Assembly: GCA_947589285.1 (NCBI GenBank)
Contig: CANPZV010000011.1
Location: forward strand, 1 to 36,232
Direction: 5' to 3'
DNA length: 36,232 bases
Source of the DNA: an uncultured Clostridia bacterium
Lineage (GTDB): Bacteria; Bacillota; Clostridia; Christensenellales; Borkfalkiaceae
Shown: one piece after another, positions 24,841 through 32,189 of the stretch
Numbering within the stretch: position 1 is the stretch's first letter
Layout: every line of letters starts with the position of its first letter
Translations under genes and position numbers: made by a program
Notes under the pieces: generated by a model
What the model saw: only the letters and a program-made list of their open reading frames with translations
Told to the model about the DNA's origin: nothing
The model's database searches: none

Positions 24841-26700
24841 TCAGATCAGCGTCTCGTATTCTGCGTACATGCGGTCGATCTCCGCGCGGACGGCCGAGAG
24901 GCGTTCGGTGATCTCAAAGACCTTTTTATAGTCCGCAGAGGCGGCGATGAGGAGGTCGTTGAGTTCGGCTTCCTCCTGTTCGAGGGCTTCGAGACGTGCC
25001 TCGATCTCCCTCGTGCGAACCCGCTTCTGCGCCTCCCGCGCCCGCTCCTCCTTGCTCCGATAGCTGCCCGCTTCGGCCTTTTTTTGCGCGGGGACTTCGG
25101 ACATGGTGGGGGCATTTTCCGTCTTTTGCGCCTGTAAAAAGTCCTCATAGGGGCCGTTGAAGAGGGAGAGCGTACCGTTTTCGAGACAGCAGATGCAGTC
25201 GGCGACGGCCTCGATGAACCGCCTGTCGTGCGAGACGAAGAGGATCGTCCCGCCGAAGGCGCGGAGGGCCTCCTCGAGCGATTCGCGGGCGGGCAGGTCG
25301 AGGTGGTTGGTCGGCTCGTCCAAGATGAGCAGATTCCCCCGCCGCGCCTCCATGAGCGAGAGTTCGAGCTTGGCCTTCAACCCGCCCGAAAGTTCCTTGA
25401 CCTTCTTCATCACGTCCTCGGCGTTGAGACCCGCCTGCGCGAGGAGCTTCCGCGCATCGGTCTGGCTCATCAGCGCGTACTTGCTCCAAAAGGCGTCGAG
25501 GACCCTGCCCTCGGGGTCGAGGTCGGCGTTCTCCTGGTCGTAGTAGGCGGCCCTGACGAATTTGCCGAACCGCACGCGGGGATCCTTGGAGAGCAGGAAC
25601 TTCAAAAAGGTCGTCTTGCCCGTCCCGTTGTCGCCGACGACGGCGCACTTTCTGCCCCGCATCAGGGTGAATTTCACCCCTTTGAGCAAGACCTTTCCGC
25701 CCGCGGCGAGGTCGAAGGGGTCGGTGTCGATGACTTTCTCATATGGCGTCTCGTCGAAGGAAAAGGAGAAGCGCGGGGGAGGGGGCGGCAGAAGGGGCTT
25801 TTCCACAAGCTCCATGCGCTCCAACTTGTTCACGCGCGAGAGGGCGGACTTTGCCGTCGTCGCGCGGACGATGTTTCTGTCCACATAGTCCTGCAGTTTC
25901 GCGATCTCCTCCTGCTGCCGCTCGTACTCCCGTTCCAGCTCCTTGACGCGTTCGGCCTTCAAAACTTTGTAGCGCGAATAGTTGCCCTTGTAGGAGGAGA
26001 GGCGGCCGCGCTCCACTTCCAGCGTCCGCGACGTCAGGCGGTCGAGGAAATAGCGGTCGTGGGAGACGACGAGGAGCGCGCCCTTGAAGGAGGAGAGGTA
26101 GTCCTCGAGCCAAAACAGCGTCTTGATGTCGAGGTGGTTGGTCGGCTCGTCCAAAATGAGGAGTTCAGGCTCCTCCAAAAGGAGACGGCAGAGCTTGAGT
26201 TTGGTCTTTTCGCCGCCGCTCATCGTGGGGATGAGGCGGTCGTAGAAGTCCTGAAAGCCCATGCCGTTCAGCACGGTCCCGATCTTGACGCGGAAATGGT
26301 AGCTGTCCCGCGCGGCGATCCGCTTTTGCAAGCTCTCCGCACGGGCCGAGAGGACGCGCAGGTCGGCGTTCGGCAGGCTCATCTCCCTCTGTGTCTCCTC
26401 GAGGCGAGAAAGAAGTTCCCTGTCCTCGGCGAAAACCTCCTCCATCGCGCCGTAGACGGTGGCGTCGCTCTCAAATCCGCCCGTCTGTTCCAAATAGCCG
26501 ATCTGCAGTTTGCTCTTTTTCAGCACAGTGCCGCTGTCGGGGGCGAGTTCGCCCATGAGGAGGCGCAAGAGGGTAGTTTTTCCCTCGCCGTTGCCGCCGA
26601 GCAGACCGACGCGCTCCCTCTCGTGGACCTCAAAGGAGACGTCCTCGACGACGGGCACGCCTTGATATCCGAATGTAACATGGTCGAATGCAAAGAGCAT
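24841..26700 (-). CDS. ABC-F family ATPase (YdiF-like)
   Basis: 619 residues with two ABC ATPase domains and no membrane helices, the plan of ABC-F proteins that act on the ribosome. Domain 1: Walker A GGNGEGKTT (35-43), signature MSGGEKTKL, Walker B LLILDEPTNHLD. Domain 2: GDNGTGKTT, a less usual signature LSGGLKAKL, LLILDEPTNHLD. The linker contains a proline run (LLPPPPPRF) and a basic coiled-coil region (VKELEREYERQQEEIAKLQ). The charged C-terminal extension is also coiled coil. YdiF-like members are not known as resistance factors, and I see no specific reason to call this one resistance. The ribosome binding site GGAG is at 26709-26712, 8 bases before the start. The gene follows the radical-SAM gene on the same strand after 157 bases. 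Confidence 0.93.
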   Translation of the reverse strand: MLFAFDHVTFGYQGVPVVEDVSFEVHERERVGLLGGNGEGKTTLLRLLMGELAPDSGTVLKKSKLQIGYLEQTGGFESDATVYGAMEEVFAEDRELLSRLEETQREMSLPNADLRVLSARAESLQKRIAARDSYHFRVKIGTVLNGMGFQDFYDRLIPTMSGGEKTKLKLCRLLLEEPELLILDEPTNHLDIKTLFWLEDYLSSFKGALLVVSHDRYFLDRLTSRTLEVERGRLSSYKGNYSRYKVLKAERVKELEREYERQQEEIAKLQDYVDRNIVRATTAKSALSRVNKLERMELVEKPLLPPPPPRFSFSFDETPYEKVIDTDPFDLAAGGKVLLKGVKFTLMRGRKCAVVGDNGTGKTTFLKFLLSKDPRVRFGKFVRAAYYDQENADLDPEGRVLDAFWSKYALMSQTDARKLLAQAGLNAEDVMKKVKELSGGLKAKLELSLMEARRGNLLILDEPTNHLDLPARESLEEALRAFGGTILFVSHDRRFIEAVADCICCLENGTLSLFNGPYEDFLQAQKTENAPTMSEVPAQKKAEAGSYRSKEERAREAQKRVRTREIEARLEALEQEEAELNDLLIAASADYKKVFEITERLSAVRAEIDRMYAEYETLI

Positions 26701-26730
26701 AATCGGTTCTCCGAGGGAAATACTGTGGGT

Positions 26731-26853
26731 ATGAAGACAAAATTGACCGAATTGAGGCGGCTCGAGGAGGAACTCAAGGCCGCTTCGCCCGCCGAGTGCG
26801 CAAAACTCACCAAGAAGATCGTCCGCCTCAAGGCAAAAATCATGGAGGAGTGA
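26731..26853 (+). CDS. Small 40-residue helical protein
   Basis: A short frame in the gap between two minus-strand genes encodes 40 residues, starting MKTKLTELRRLEEELKAA and ending KAKIMEE. It is rich in K, E, L and R with a heptad-like pattern, so a single amphipathic helix or coiled coil. Codon third positions are mostly G/C, as in the real genes here, which argues for coding. A possible ribosome binding site GAGGGA lies at 26713-26718, 12 bases upstream. Its stop lies 4 bases from the convergent end of the radical-SAM gene. No promoter is evident, and any promoter would lie inside the ABC-F gene. Unrecognised and uncertain. Confidence 0.45.
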   Translation: MKTKLTELRRLEEELKAASPAECAKLTKKIVRLKAKIMEE

Positions 26854-26857
26854 GCGT

Positions 26858-27706
26858 TCAGTCCCAATCGGGGATAAACTTTTTGTCCGCGCTCTCCTTC
26901 TCCTGCGCGAAGATGTTCGTAAAGCCCAGCTCCGCCGCGTAGCCTATCACCCTGTCATACTCCCTGTCCGTCACACGGCGGTTGAGTTCGGGGAAACCGA
27001 CAATTTCGCCCATCGGCGTGTATTGGCGCATGAGGGAGAGGGGAGCGTCAAGGGGAATGAGACCTGCGAGGAGGTCGAGGACCCGCTTGCTGTCCTCGGT
27101 GTGCGAGGGAAGGACGAGATGGCGCACCGCAATGCCGCTTTTGAGCTGCCCGCCCGCCGTGAGGGAGGGCTTTTTTGCCATGAAGCGAAGGGCCTCGGCG
27201 GCGACCTCGGGATAGTCTCTGCGGCCCGTGAACCTTTCCGCAAGGAGGGGGTCGGCAAATTTGAAGTCGGGCAGATAGACGTCGATGAATTTGTCGATCT
27301 GCCGCAGGGCGTCCGCCGTGACGTAGCCGCCCGAATTGAGGATGACGGGCACGCGGGGACGGTAGAGGGAGAGGGCTTCGCCGACCCACGGGAGGACGTG
27401 ATCGGCGGTGACGAGGTCGAGATTTTCGGCTCCCTGCGCCTCGAGGTCGCGGAAGAGGCCGACAAGTTCCTTCGGGGTCAACTCCTTTCCCCTGCGGGCG
27501 CGGGAGACGTCGAAATTCTGGCAAAAGACGCAGTGCAGAGAACAGCCCGCAAAGAACACCGCCCCGCTCCTCTGATGAGGGGAGAGGAAGGGTTCCTCAA
27601 AGGGGTGGAGATAGGCCTTGGCGACGGAGATGCCCTTCACGCCGCACGCGCCCGCCTTGATCTCTCTGTCCGCCCCGCACTTCACGGGGCAAAGATAACA
27701 CCGCAT
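26858..27706 (-). CDS. PflX-like radical SAM protein (COG1313 type)
   Basis: 282 residues. The cysteine triad of radical SAM enzymes is CSLHCVFC, within FFAGCSLHCVFCQN. It should bind a [4Fe-4S] cluster that cleaves S-adenosylmethionine. An N-terminal MRCYLCPVKCGADR... GACG cluster of cysteines and the HPFEEP, NSGGY and VDVYLPDFKF-like stretches match the COG1313 family, annotated as related to pyruvate formate-lyase activating enzyme. Its true substrate is not known. I chose the ATG at 27704-27706 because the family's cysteine motif starts there. The frame extends 29 codons further up, but that part covers the promoter and a terminator-like hairpin. A -10 box ends only 6 bases before this ATG and there is no ribosome binding site, so the message may be leaderless. 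Confidence 0.88.
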   Translation of the reverse strand: MRCYLCPVKCGADREIKAGACGVKGISVAKAYLHPFEEPFLSPHQRSGAVFFAGCSLHCVFCQNFDVSRARRGKELTPKELVGLFRDLEAQGAENLDLVTADHVLPWVGEALSLYRPRVPVILNSGGYVTADALRQIDKFIDVYLPDFKFADPLLAERFTGRRDYPEVAAEALRFMAKKPSLTAGGQLKSGIAVRHLVLPSHTEDSKRVLDLLAGLIPLDAPLSLMRQYTPMGEIVGFPELNRRVTDREYDRVIGYAAELGFTNIFAQEKESADKKFIPDWD

Positions 27707-27712
27707 GGGGAA

Positions 27713-27741
27713 AGTATAGCAATTTTTCGTCCAAAAGTCAA
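27713..27741 (-). promoter_or_regulatory. Promoter of the PflX-like gene (leaderless layout)
   Basis: On the minus strand, TTGACT (27736-27741) and TATACT (27713-27718) are separated by 17 bases. Only TTCCCC separates the -10 box from the ATG, so transcription would start at or next to the start codon. Confidence 0.75.
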
Positions 27742-27747
27742 TGGAAA

Positions 27748-27779
27748 GCCGCGCCGCCGAAAAATTTCGGCGGCGCGGC
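27748..27779 (-). terminator. Terminator-like hairpin after the XRE gene
   Basis: A perfect 15-bp stem (GCCGCGCCGCCGAAA, loop AA, and its complement) lies just beyond the end of the XRE gene on the minus strand and a few bases upstream of the next promoter. The following T run is short (TTT), so termination strength is uncertain. Confidence 0.6.
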
Positions 27780-27792
27780 GGCGGTTTTCTCA

Positions 27793-28011
27793 TTATTTCA
27801 CATCAAACCCGACAAGGTCGTCGAGACCGACATGAAAAAACTGTGCGATCGCCACGAGCGACGTAAGATTCGGCTCGCGCAATCCGTTCTCCCAAAGGCT
27901 GATGATGCCCTTGCTCATGCCGAGCTGTTTGGCAAGTTCTACCTGCCCAAGACCGCGCTCCTGCCGTAATAATTTGAGATTGTTCTTGAACTCCGTCTCC
28001 ATTGATGACAT
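27793..28011 (-). CDS. XRE-family helix-turn-helix regulator
   Basis: 72 residues, little more than one HTH_3 domain: LKLLRQERGLGQVELAKQLGM, then SKGIISLWENGLREPNLTSL, then VAIAQFFHVGLDDLVG. Such small Cro/CI-type proteins bind palindromes as dimers and often repress themselves and a neighbour. It is divergent from the membrane protein gene at 28100, and the region between holds two copies of a 16-base palindrome. Starts at 28011 or at the fourth codon (28002) are both possible; neither has a strong ribosome binding site. Base composition around here is lower in GC than the rest of the window. Confidence 0.9.
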   Translation of the reverse strand: MSSMETEFKNNLKLLRQERGLGQVELAKQLGMSKGIISLWENGLREPNLTSLVAIAQFFHVGLDDLVGFDVK

Positions 28012-28016
28012 TATTT

Positions 28017-28032
28017 TCTCACAAATGTAAGA
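28017..28032. promoter_or_regulatory. Operator O2 near the XRE start
   Basis: TCTCACA, AA, TGTAAGA: the same 16-base palindrome as O1 with one mismatch in the left arm. It is 6 bases upstream of the XRE start and 30 bases (about three helical turns) from O1. A bound regulator would probably limit its own synthesis. Confidence 0.7.
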
Positions 28033-28040
28033 AAAATTAC

Positions 28041-28069
28041 TTGACTTCTTACAAATGTAAGATTATAAT
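28041..28069 (+). promoter_or_regulatory. Promoter of the GLUG membrane protein gene with operator O1
   Basis: TTGACT (28041-28046) and TATAAT (28064-28069) are separated by 17 bases. The spacer is almost entirely filled by a perfect palindrome, TCTTACA, AA, TGTAAGA (28047-28062). A protein bound there would block RNA polymerase. The adjacent XRE regulator is the obvious candidate. Confidence 0.85.
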
Positions 28070-28099
28070 GTTCTCATACTTCTACGGAGGGTAAAGAGT

Positions 28100-29560
28100 A
28101 TGGGAAAGAAATATGTGGTGATTGAAGTGGAGGAAACGTCCGGTGACACCTACACCCCGGAAGTTCTCTATCCTTTTTTTCTGATCCCGCCATTCTTATC
28201 GATTTTTTCTTTGGTCGCATTCAGAGCCGAAGGGGGATTTTGTTCTCCGCGCAAGGCTTGGATCCTTGCGATCATTGACATGATCATTACGTTTGCGGTC
28301 AGCATAGGTTTATTTTTCGGCGTTTCACATCTTTCCGCTATCATCCCTTTTATATTTTTCTTGTGGAGTTGCGCAAACCTTGCACATGGAATTATCGGGG
28401 ACTACGGGAATGATTTTATTGAGAAAACGAAGATCGATATTGCCATATTCTTTTGTATCCTGTTTCTTGCGGTCGGCGGGATCGCGGAAACGAGTTTTGC
28501 CTTACAGCCCGTTGATGCAACTGCGTATCGGTCGATCGTCAATTGTATTTGGCTGCTCTGTGCCGTTTGCATTCTCCATTTTTCGGCAATATTTCTTTTT
28601 GCCTATCTAAATAAAATTATTGTCGGTGAAAATGTGCGCGGAATGCTTCATTTTGGATTGACGGTTCTTTATCTTCTTCCCGCTTTGGTCTGTATCATTT
28701 TTGCGGTGATATATGCTGTCGATCCGATGTCTGCGATTCTTCTCTTGAAGCCGACCGGCACAGGCGGACTTTACGTTTCATTTATTTCCGTTGCTTTTAT
28801 GATCCCCGAAGGCATTCTATTGATCATAGGACGTGGAAACGGCTACGCCCGATTTGGTATTGTCCAAGGGATATTAAATTTTGTCTTTATCGCTTTATCA
28901 GCGGCAAGCGTCGCACTGTCAGTTGTTTTTACGCCTGCCGAGCTACATATCGATAGTGTCTCAAAGTGGGAAGCTGCGGCCGTCTATTCTGTCAGTGGTT
29001 TTGGTAAAGAGATCCATTGTTATCTCGAATGCGATCTTGATTTTGACGAAGGGCAAATATCTATGCTATCATTGAAGAGCGGTGATTCAATCGACGGGCA
29101 GGGCAACAAATTGGTCAACGGCATATCCAAAGCCAATGGGACAGGTATTTTTGGGTCTAATTCTGGTCAGATAAAAAATTTGACATTGGAGAGATGTCTT
29201 ATTTTTCATGTATCTGACTATTATGGGGCAGCTGTGGGTGCGTTCTCGTCGCGTAACTGGGGGATGATAGAGAATTGCCATGCGATCGAAACATATATTA
29301 TTTACAGCGGAGAGGAAGATACGAAATACACACAGAAAAAAGAGATTTATATCGGCGGGATCGCGGGCGAAAATTACGGAACGATCAAGGACTGCTCGTT
29401 CAAAAATTCTGATCTGAATGAGGCGTTTCCCTGCTCCATTATGTGTCCCGAAAGGGCTGTTTTTAGTGAAATTGCACATAACGAAGGGAGCGGGTCTATC
29501 ATTGATTGTTACTTTTTTGGGACCCATGGCGTGGGAGAGGCAAATCTTGGGATAAAGTAG
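28100..29560 (+). CDS. Polytopic membrane protein with C-terminal GLUG-type beta-helix
   Basis: 486 residues. After a short cytoplasmic start come about eight membrane helices (within residues 23-275). The remaining 200 residues are soluble and contain repeated turns of the GLUG type: GIFGSNSGQIKNLTLERC, VGAFSSRNWGMIENCHA, GGIAGENYGTIKDCSF and GSIIDCYFFG. Such repeats form right-handed beta-helices in surface proteins; the fusion to a polytopic membrane domain is unusual. No enzyme motif is seen. GGAGG at about 28086-28090 precedes the ATG. The gene is clearly richer in A/T and uses more T/A-ending codons than its neighbours, suggesting acquisition from elsewhere together with the XRE gene. 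It is probably controlled by that regulator through O1 and O2. Confidence 0.85.
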   Translation: MGKKYVVIEVEETSGDTYTPEVLYPFFLIPPFLSIFSLVAFRAEGGFCSPRKAWILAIIDMIITFAVSIGLFFGVSHLSAIIPFIFFLWSCANLAHGIIGDYGNDFIEKTKIDIAIFFCILFLAVGGIAETSFALQPVDATAYRSIVNCIWLLCAVCILHFSAIFLFAYLNKIIVGENVRGMLHFGLTVLYLLPALVCIIFAVIYAVDPMSAILLLKPTGTGGLYVSFISVAFMIPEGILLIIGRGNGYARFGIVQGILNFVFIALSAASVALSVVFTPAELHIDSVSKWEAAAVYSVSGFGKEIHCYLECDLDFDEGQISMLSLKSGDSIDGQGNKLVNGISKANGTGIFGSNSGQIKNLTLERCLIFHVSDYYGAAVGAFSSRNWGMIENCHAIETYIIYSGEEDTKYTQKKEIYIGGIAGENYGTIKDCSFKNSDLNEAFPCSIMCPERAVFSEIAHNEGSGSIIDCYFFGTHGVGEANLGIK

Positions 29561-29627
29561 ACATCTGAATTGACTTCGTTCAGGGGATTCTTCGGCTACG
29601 CCTCAGAATGAACCCCCTTTCCTACCC

Positions 29628-29780
29628 GTTACGGCGGCAGGGACCGCCGTAACCTCCGTACTTCGCGGCGGTGCCGCTCGTGCCGCCCTTAGAGCAATAA
29701 GAATGCGGGCGGTCGGCGAGGCCACCGCTCCTGTCGCGGCACGCTCACAGCCCAGTGGGCTGTGAGCTGCGCCGCGACAG
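29628..29780 (-). repeat. Composite three-hairpin element, copy D
   Basis: Minus-strand copy. Its TCCCTG-loop hairpin is at 29628-29653, the CCGCCC/GGGCGG hairpin at 29683-29712, and hairpin 1 at 29731-29780 with a perfect 11-bp upper stem (GCTCACAGCCC, AGT, GGGCTGTGAGC). Here the ATTCTT bulge has been lost and the lower stem is instead CTGTCGCGGC with GCCGCGACAG. It faces copy A at 24533 in inverted orientation. Confidence 0.8.
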
Positions 29781-29968
29781 GAGTGCTGGCAAGCGCGACG
29801 GGCTTTGCGGCGGTCCCTGCCGCCGCAAAGTAGGGGGTGGGCAACGATTCTGAATGATGCCCACCTCAGTCACCTGGGGGAAAAGGCTCCTCCTTGGGAG
29901 GAGCCGAGTACTGCTCATGTTGAGCCGCAGGCGAAACATCTCATAAACCTACGGACTTCGTTTGAGGG

Positions 29969-30174
29969 GATTCTTCGGTCGCTCCGCTCCCTCGGAATGA
30001 CGCGGGAGGGGGGATTCTTCGGTCGCTCCGCTCCCTCAGAATGACGCGGGCGGGGGGATTCTTCGGTCGCTTTGCTCCCTCAGAATGACGCGGAAGGGGG
30101 GATTCTTCGGTCGCTTTGCTCCCTCAGAATGAGCGGGGGGGAAGGGGATTCTTCGCTGCGCTCAGAATGAGCGG
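29969..30174 (+). repeat. 44-bp tandem array of the ATTCT/AGAAT hairpin module
   Basis: Copies of GATTCTTCGGTCGCT...CCCTCAGAATGA plus a GACGCGG spacer begin at 29969, 30013, 30057 and 30101, exactly 44 bases apart. A shortened fifth copy is at 30147. The array ends 31 bases before the metK promoter. Confidence 0.92.
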
Positions 30175-30204
30175 GTCGCGGGCGGAATGGACGCGTCATT
30201 TTAG

Positions 30205-30233
30205 TTGACATCTTTCGGATCCTTCGCTATAAT
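30205..30233 (+). promoter_or_regulatory. metK promoter
   Basis: TTGACA (30205-30210) and TATAAT (30228-30233) with a 17-base spacer: a perfect consensus promoter. The untranslated leader would be only about 20 bases, which leaves no room for a SAM riboswitch. Confidence 0.92.
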
Positions 30234-30258
30234 AGAGAGACACGGCGAGGAAACGCAG

Positions 30259-31419
30259 ATGAAAAGATTTTTTACGAGCGAGAGCGTCACGGAGGGGCAC
30301 CCCGACAAGGTGTGCGACAACATCTCCGACGCCATTTTGGACGAACTCTTAAAGCAGGATCCCACGACCCGCGCGGCGGTCGAATGTTGCGCGGCTTACA
30401 ATACCCTTATGATCGCGGGCGAAGTCACGACGCGCGCCAAAGTTGACTATAAGGCGGTCGCGCGGTCCGTCATTCAGCGCATCGGCTACCATGCGGGAGA
30501 TTTTGCCTACGACAAGTGCCAAATCATCACCCTCATTCACGGCCAGTCGCCCGACATCGCGCTCGGCGTGGACGCCTCCAAGGAGTTGAAGGCGGGCGGC
30601 GAAGAGGAGGACGCCATCGGCGCGGGGGATCAGGGCATGATGTTCGGTTACGCTTGCCGCGAAACGGCAGAATTGATGCCTCTGCCCATCGTCCTTGCGC
30701 ACAAACTCGCCCTGCGCCTCGCACAGCTTCGCAAGGAAAAGATCGTGGGGTATCTCCGTCCCGACGGCAAGACGCAGGTCACCGTCGAATACGACGGGAG
30801 GACGCCCGTGCGCGTGGACACGGTGGTCATTTCCGCCCAGCACAACACGCACGTCACCCATGAGCAGATCGAGAGGGACATGAAGGAACTCGTCGTAAAG
30901 GACGTGATCCCCGCCTCTCTTCTCGACGAAAATACCAAGTACTTCATCAACCCGACGGGCAGATTTGAGATCGGCGGTCCCGAGGGGGATTCGGGCCTCA
31001 CGGGGAGAAAGATCGTCGTGGACACCTACGGCGGGAGATGCCCGCACGGCGGCGGGGCTTTCTCGGGCAAAGACCCCACGAAGGTGGACCGCAGTGCCGC
31101 CTATATGGCGCGGTACATCTGCAAAAACGTCGTCTCGGCGGGCCTTGCGGACGAAATGGAACTGCAAGTCGCCTACGCCATCGGGGTTGCGCGGCCCGTG
31201 TCGGTGTTCGTCGATACCTTCGGCACGGGGAAACTTCCCGATGACGAGATCGCCGAGATCGTGAAGCGGGAGTTTGACCTTCGGCCCGCGGCGATCATCA
31301 AAAAGCTCGGCCTGCGCCGTCCCATTTACGCGCAGACGGCCTCCTACGGGCACTTCGGGCGCGACAGCTACCCTTGGGAACAGACCGACCGCGAGGACCT
31401 GAAAAAGTATTTGAAATAA
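30259..31419 (+). CDS. metK: S-adenosylmethionine synthetase
   Basis: 386 residues. It makes S-adenosylmethionine from methionine and ATP in the cytoplasm. Family motifs are intact: the N-terminal [13 protein letters not shown] with the catalytic histidine (H14), [12 protein letters not shown], and the glycine-rich phosphate-binding [19 protein letters not shown]. The start at 30259 is chosen over the upstream ATG at 30205 because it begins the conserved N-terminus, has GAGGAA 7 bases before it, and the upstream codon falls inside the -35 box of a perfect promoter. Single-gene unit. Confidence 0.97.
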   Translation: MKRFFTSESVTEGHPDKVCDNISDAILDELLKQDPTTRAAVECCAAYNTLMIAGEVTTRAKVDYKAVARSVIQRIGYHAGDFAYDKCQIITLIHGQSPDIALGVDASKELKAGGEEEDAIGAGDQGMMFGYACRETAELMPLPIVLAHKLALRLAQLRKEKIVGYLRPDGKTQVTVEYDGRTPVRVDTVVISAQHNTHVTHEQIERDMKELVVKDVIPASLLDENTKYFINPTGRFEIGGPEGDSGLTGRKIVVDTYGGRCPHGGGAFSGKDPTKVDRSAAYMARYICKNVVSAGLADEMELQVAYAIGVARPVSVFVDTFGTGKLPDDEIAEIVKREFDLRPAAIIKKLGLRRPIYAQTASYGHFGRDSYPWEQTDREDLKKYLK

Positions 31420-31433
31420 TTTGTGTTTTTTGG

Positions 31434-31465
31434 GCGGCGGGGCGCACAGATGTGCGCCCCGCCGC
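31434..31465 (+). terminator. Terminator-like hairpin after metK (repeated element)
   Basis: A perfect 14-bp stem (GCGGCGGGGCGCAC with its complement, loop AGAT) begins 14 bases after the metK stop and is followed by ATTGTAATTTGAAATTATAG and further AT-rich sequence rather than a clean T run. The same stem with a different loop (GGTT) and a similar AT-rich tail follows the response regulator gene at 35596. Confidence 0.65.
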
Positions 31466-31777
31466 ATTGTAATTTGAAATTATAGATTGAAAATTAAAAA
31501 TTAAAAATTGTGGTGCCCCCCTACCCCCCTCCCATGGAGGGGGTAAAGTGCGGCACCCCTATGGAGGGTGTACGCTCATTCTGAGGGAGCGTAGCGACCG
31601 AAGAATCCCCTGAACGAAGTTTTCTTGCCCACCCCTTGAGGGGTGGGTGTCGAGCGAAGCGAGACGGAAGGGGTGTTGCATTATCAGAATGACACCCCCT
31701 CAGTCACGCAAGAGCGCGTGACAGCTCCCCCTAAAGGGGGAGCCAAGAAAAAAGTGGTGACCCACCCCCCCCTACCC

Positions 31778-31880
31778 GTTACGGCGGCAGGGACCGCCGT
31801 AACCCCGTCGGCGAGGCCACGCCTCCTGCCGTGGCGCAGCTCACAGTGCGCCGCACTGTTGAGCAGAATTGCGCCGCGGC
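31778..31880 (-). repeat. Composite hairpin element, short copy C
   Basis: Minus-strand copy lacking the middle CCGCCC/GGGCGG hairpin. The TCCCTG-loop hairpin is at 31778-31803. Hairpin 1 is at 31828-31880: read on the minus strand, lower stem GCCGCGGCGCA, bulge ATTCT, upper stem GCTCA, bulged A, CAGTGC, loop GGC, GCACTG, TGAGC, and the closing strand with one G-U type pair. Confidence 0.82.
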
Positions 31881-31919
31881 ACCCCCACGGAGGGGGCAAA
31901 AGCCTACCCCCTACGGGGT

Positions 31920-32080
31920 CGCAAAACGCAATTCTTGCGCATCAGCACAGTGTGCTGTGCGCTGCGTTTTGCGGTGAGTGAGCGCATTATCTCGCGCGAA
32001 CGGTGACCGCCCCGCCCGCATTCTTATTGCTCCAAGGGCGGCACGAGCCGTAGGCGAAGTACTGCGGGTCTCTACCCGCA
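31920..32080 (+). repeat. Composite three-hairpin element, copy B
   Basis: Hairpin 1 has an 11-bp lower stem, CGCAAAACGCA (31920-31930) with TGCGTTTTGCG (31963-31973), the bulge ATTCTT (31931-31936), upper stem GCGCA, bulged T, CAGCAC, loop AGT, GTGCTG, TGCGC. Hairpin 2 is at 32012-32041 (CCGCCC/GGGCGG, same loop motif). Hairpin 3 is TGCGGG, TCTCTA, CCCGCA (32063-32080). Both stems of hairpins 1 and 3 differ from copy A yet still pair. Confidence 0.85.
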
Positions 32081-32189
32081 TGAGAAGGCTCCCGCGTAGC
32101 GGGTGGTGGGGGGGATATCGACCAAGGGGATTCTTCAGTCGCTTTGCTCCTTCCGAATGAGCATGCCTCCCCATGGTGGGGCGCATTGT

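Larger units (their letters stand above)
29561..30200. repeat. Intergenic repeat mosaic upstream of metK
   Basis: No gene seen. It contains, in order, a GATTCTTCGGCTACGCCTCAG hairpin module (about 29588), the composite element on the minus strand (29628-29780), a further TCCCTG hairpin with a different stem (CTTTGCGGCGG / CCGCCGCAAAG, 29803-29830), a CCTCAGTC...GGGAGGAGCCGAG module (29861-29910), the CTCATAAACCTACGGACTTC phrase, and the 44-bp tandem array. Confidence 0.85.

Noticed and set aside
24841..26700. Antibiotic-resistance ABC-F protein
   Set aside because: Domain plan and linker resemble the housekeeping YdiF-like group; no leader peptide or resistance-type context is visible.
29969..30174. 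CRISPR array
   Set aside because: The copies are adjacent with nearly identical 'spacers', the unit recurs singly elsewhere, and no cas genes are present.
30180..30258. SAM riboswitch upstream of metK
   Set aside because: The promoter leaves a leader of only about 20 bases.
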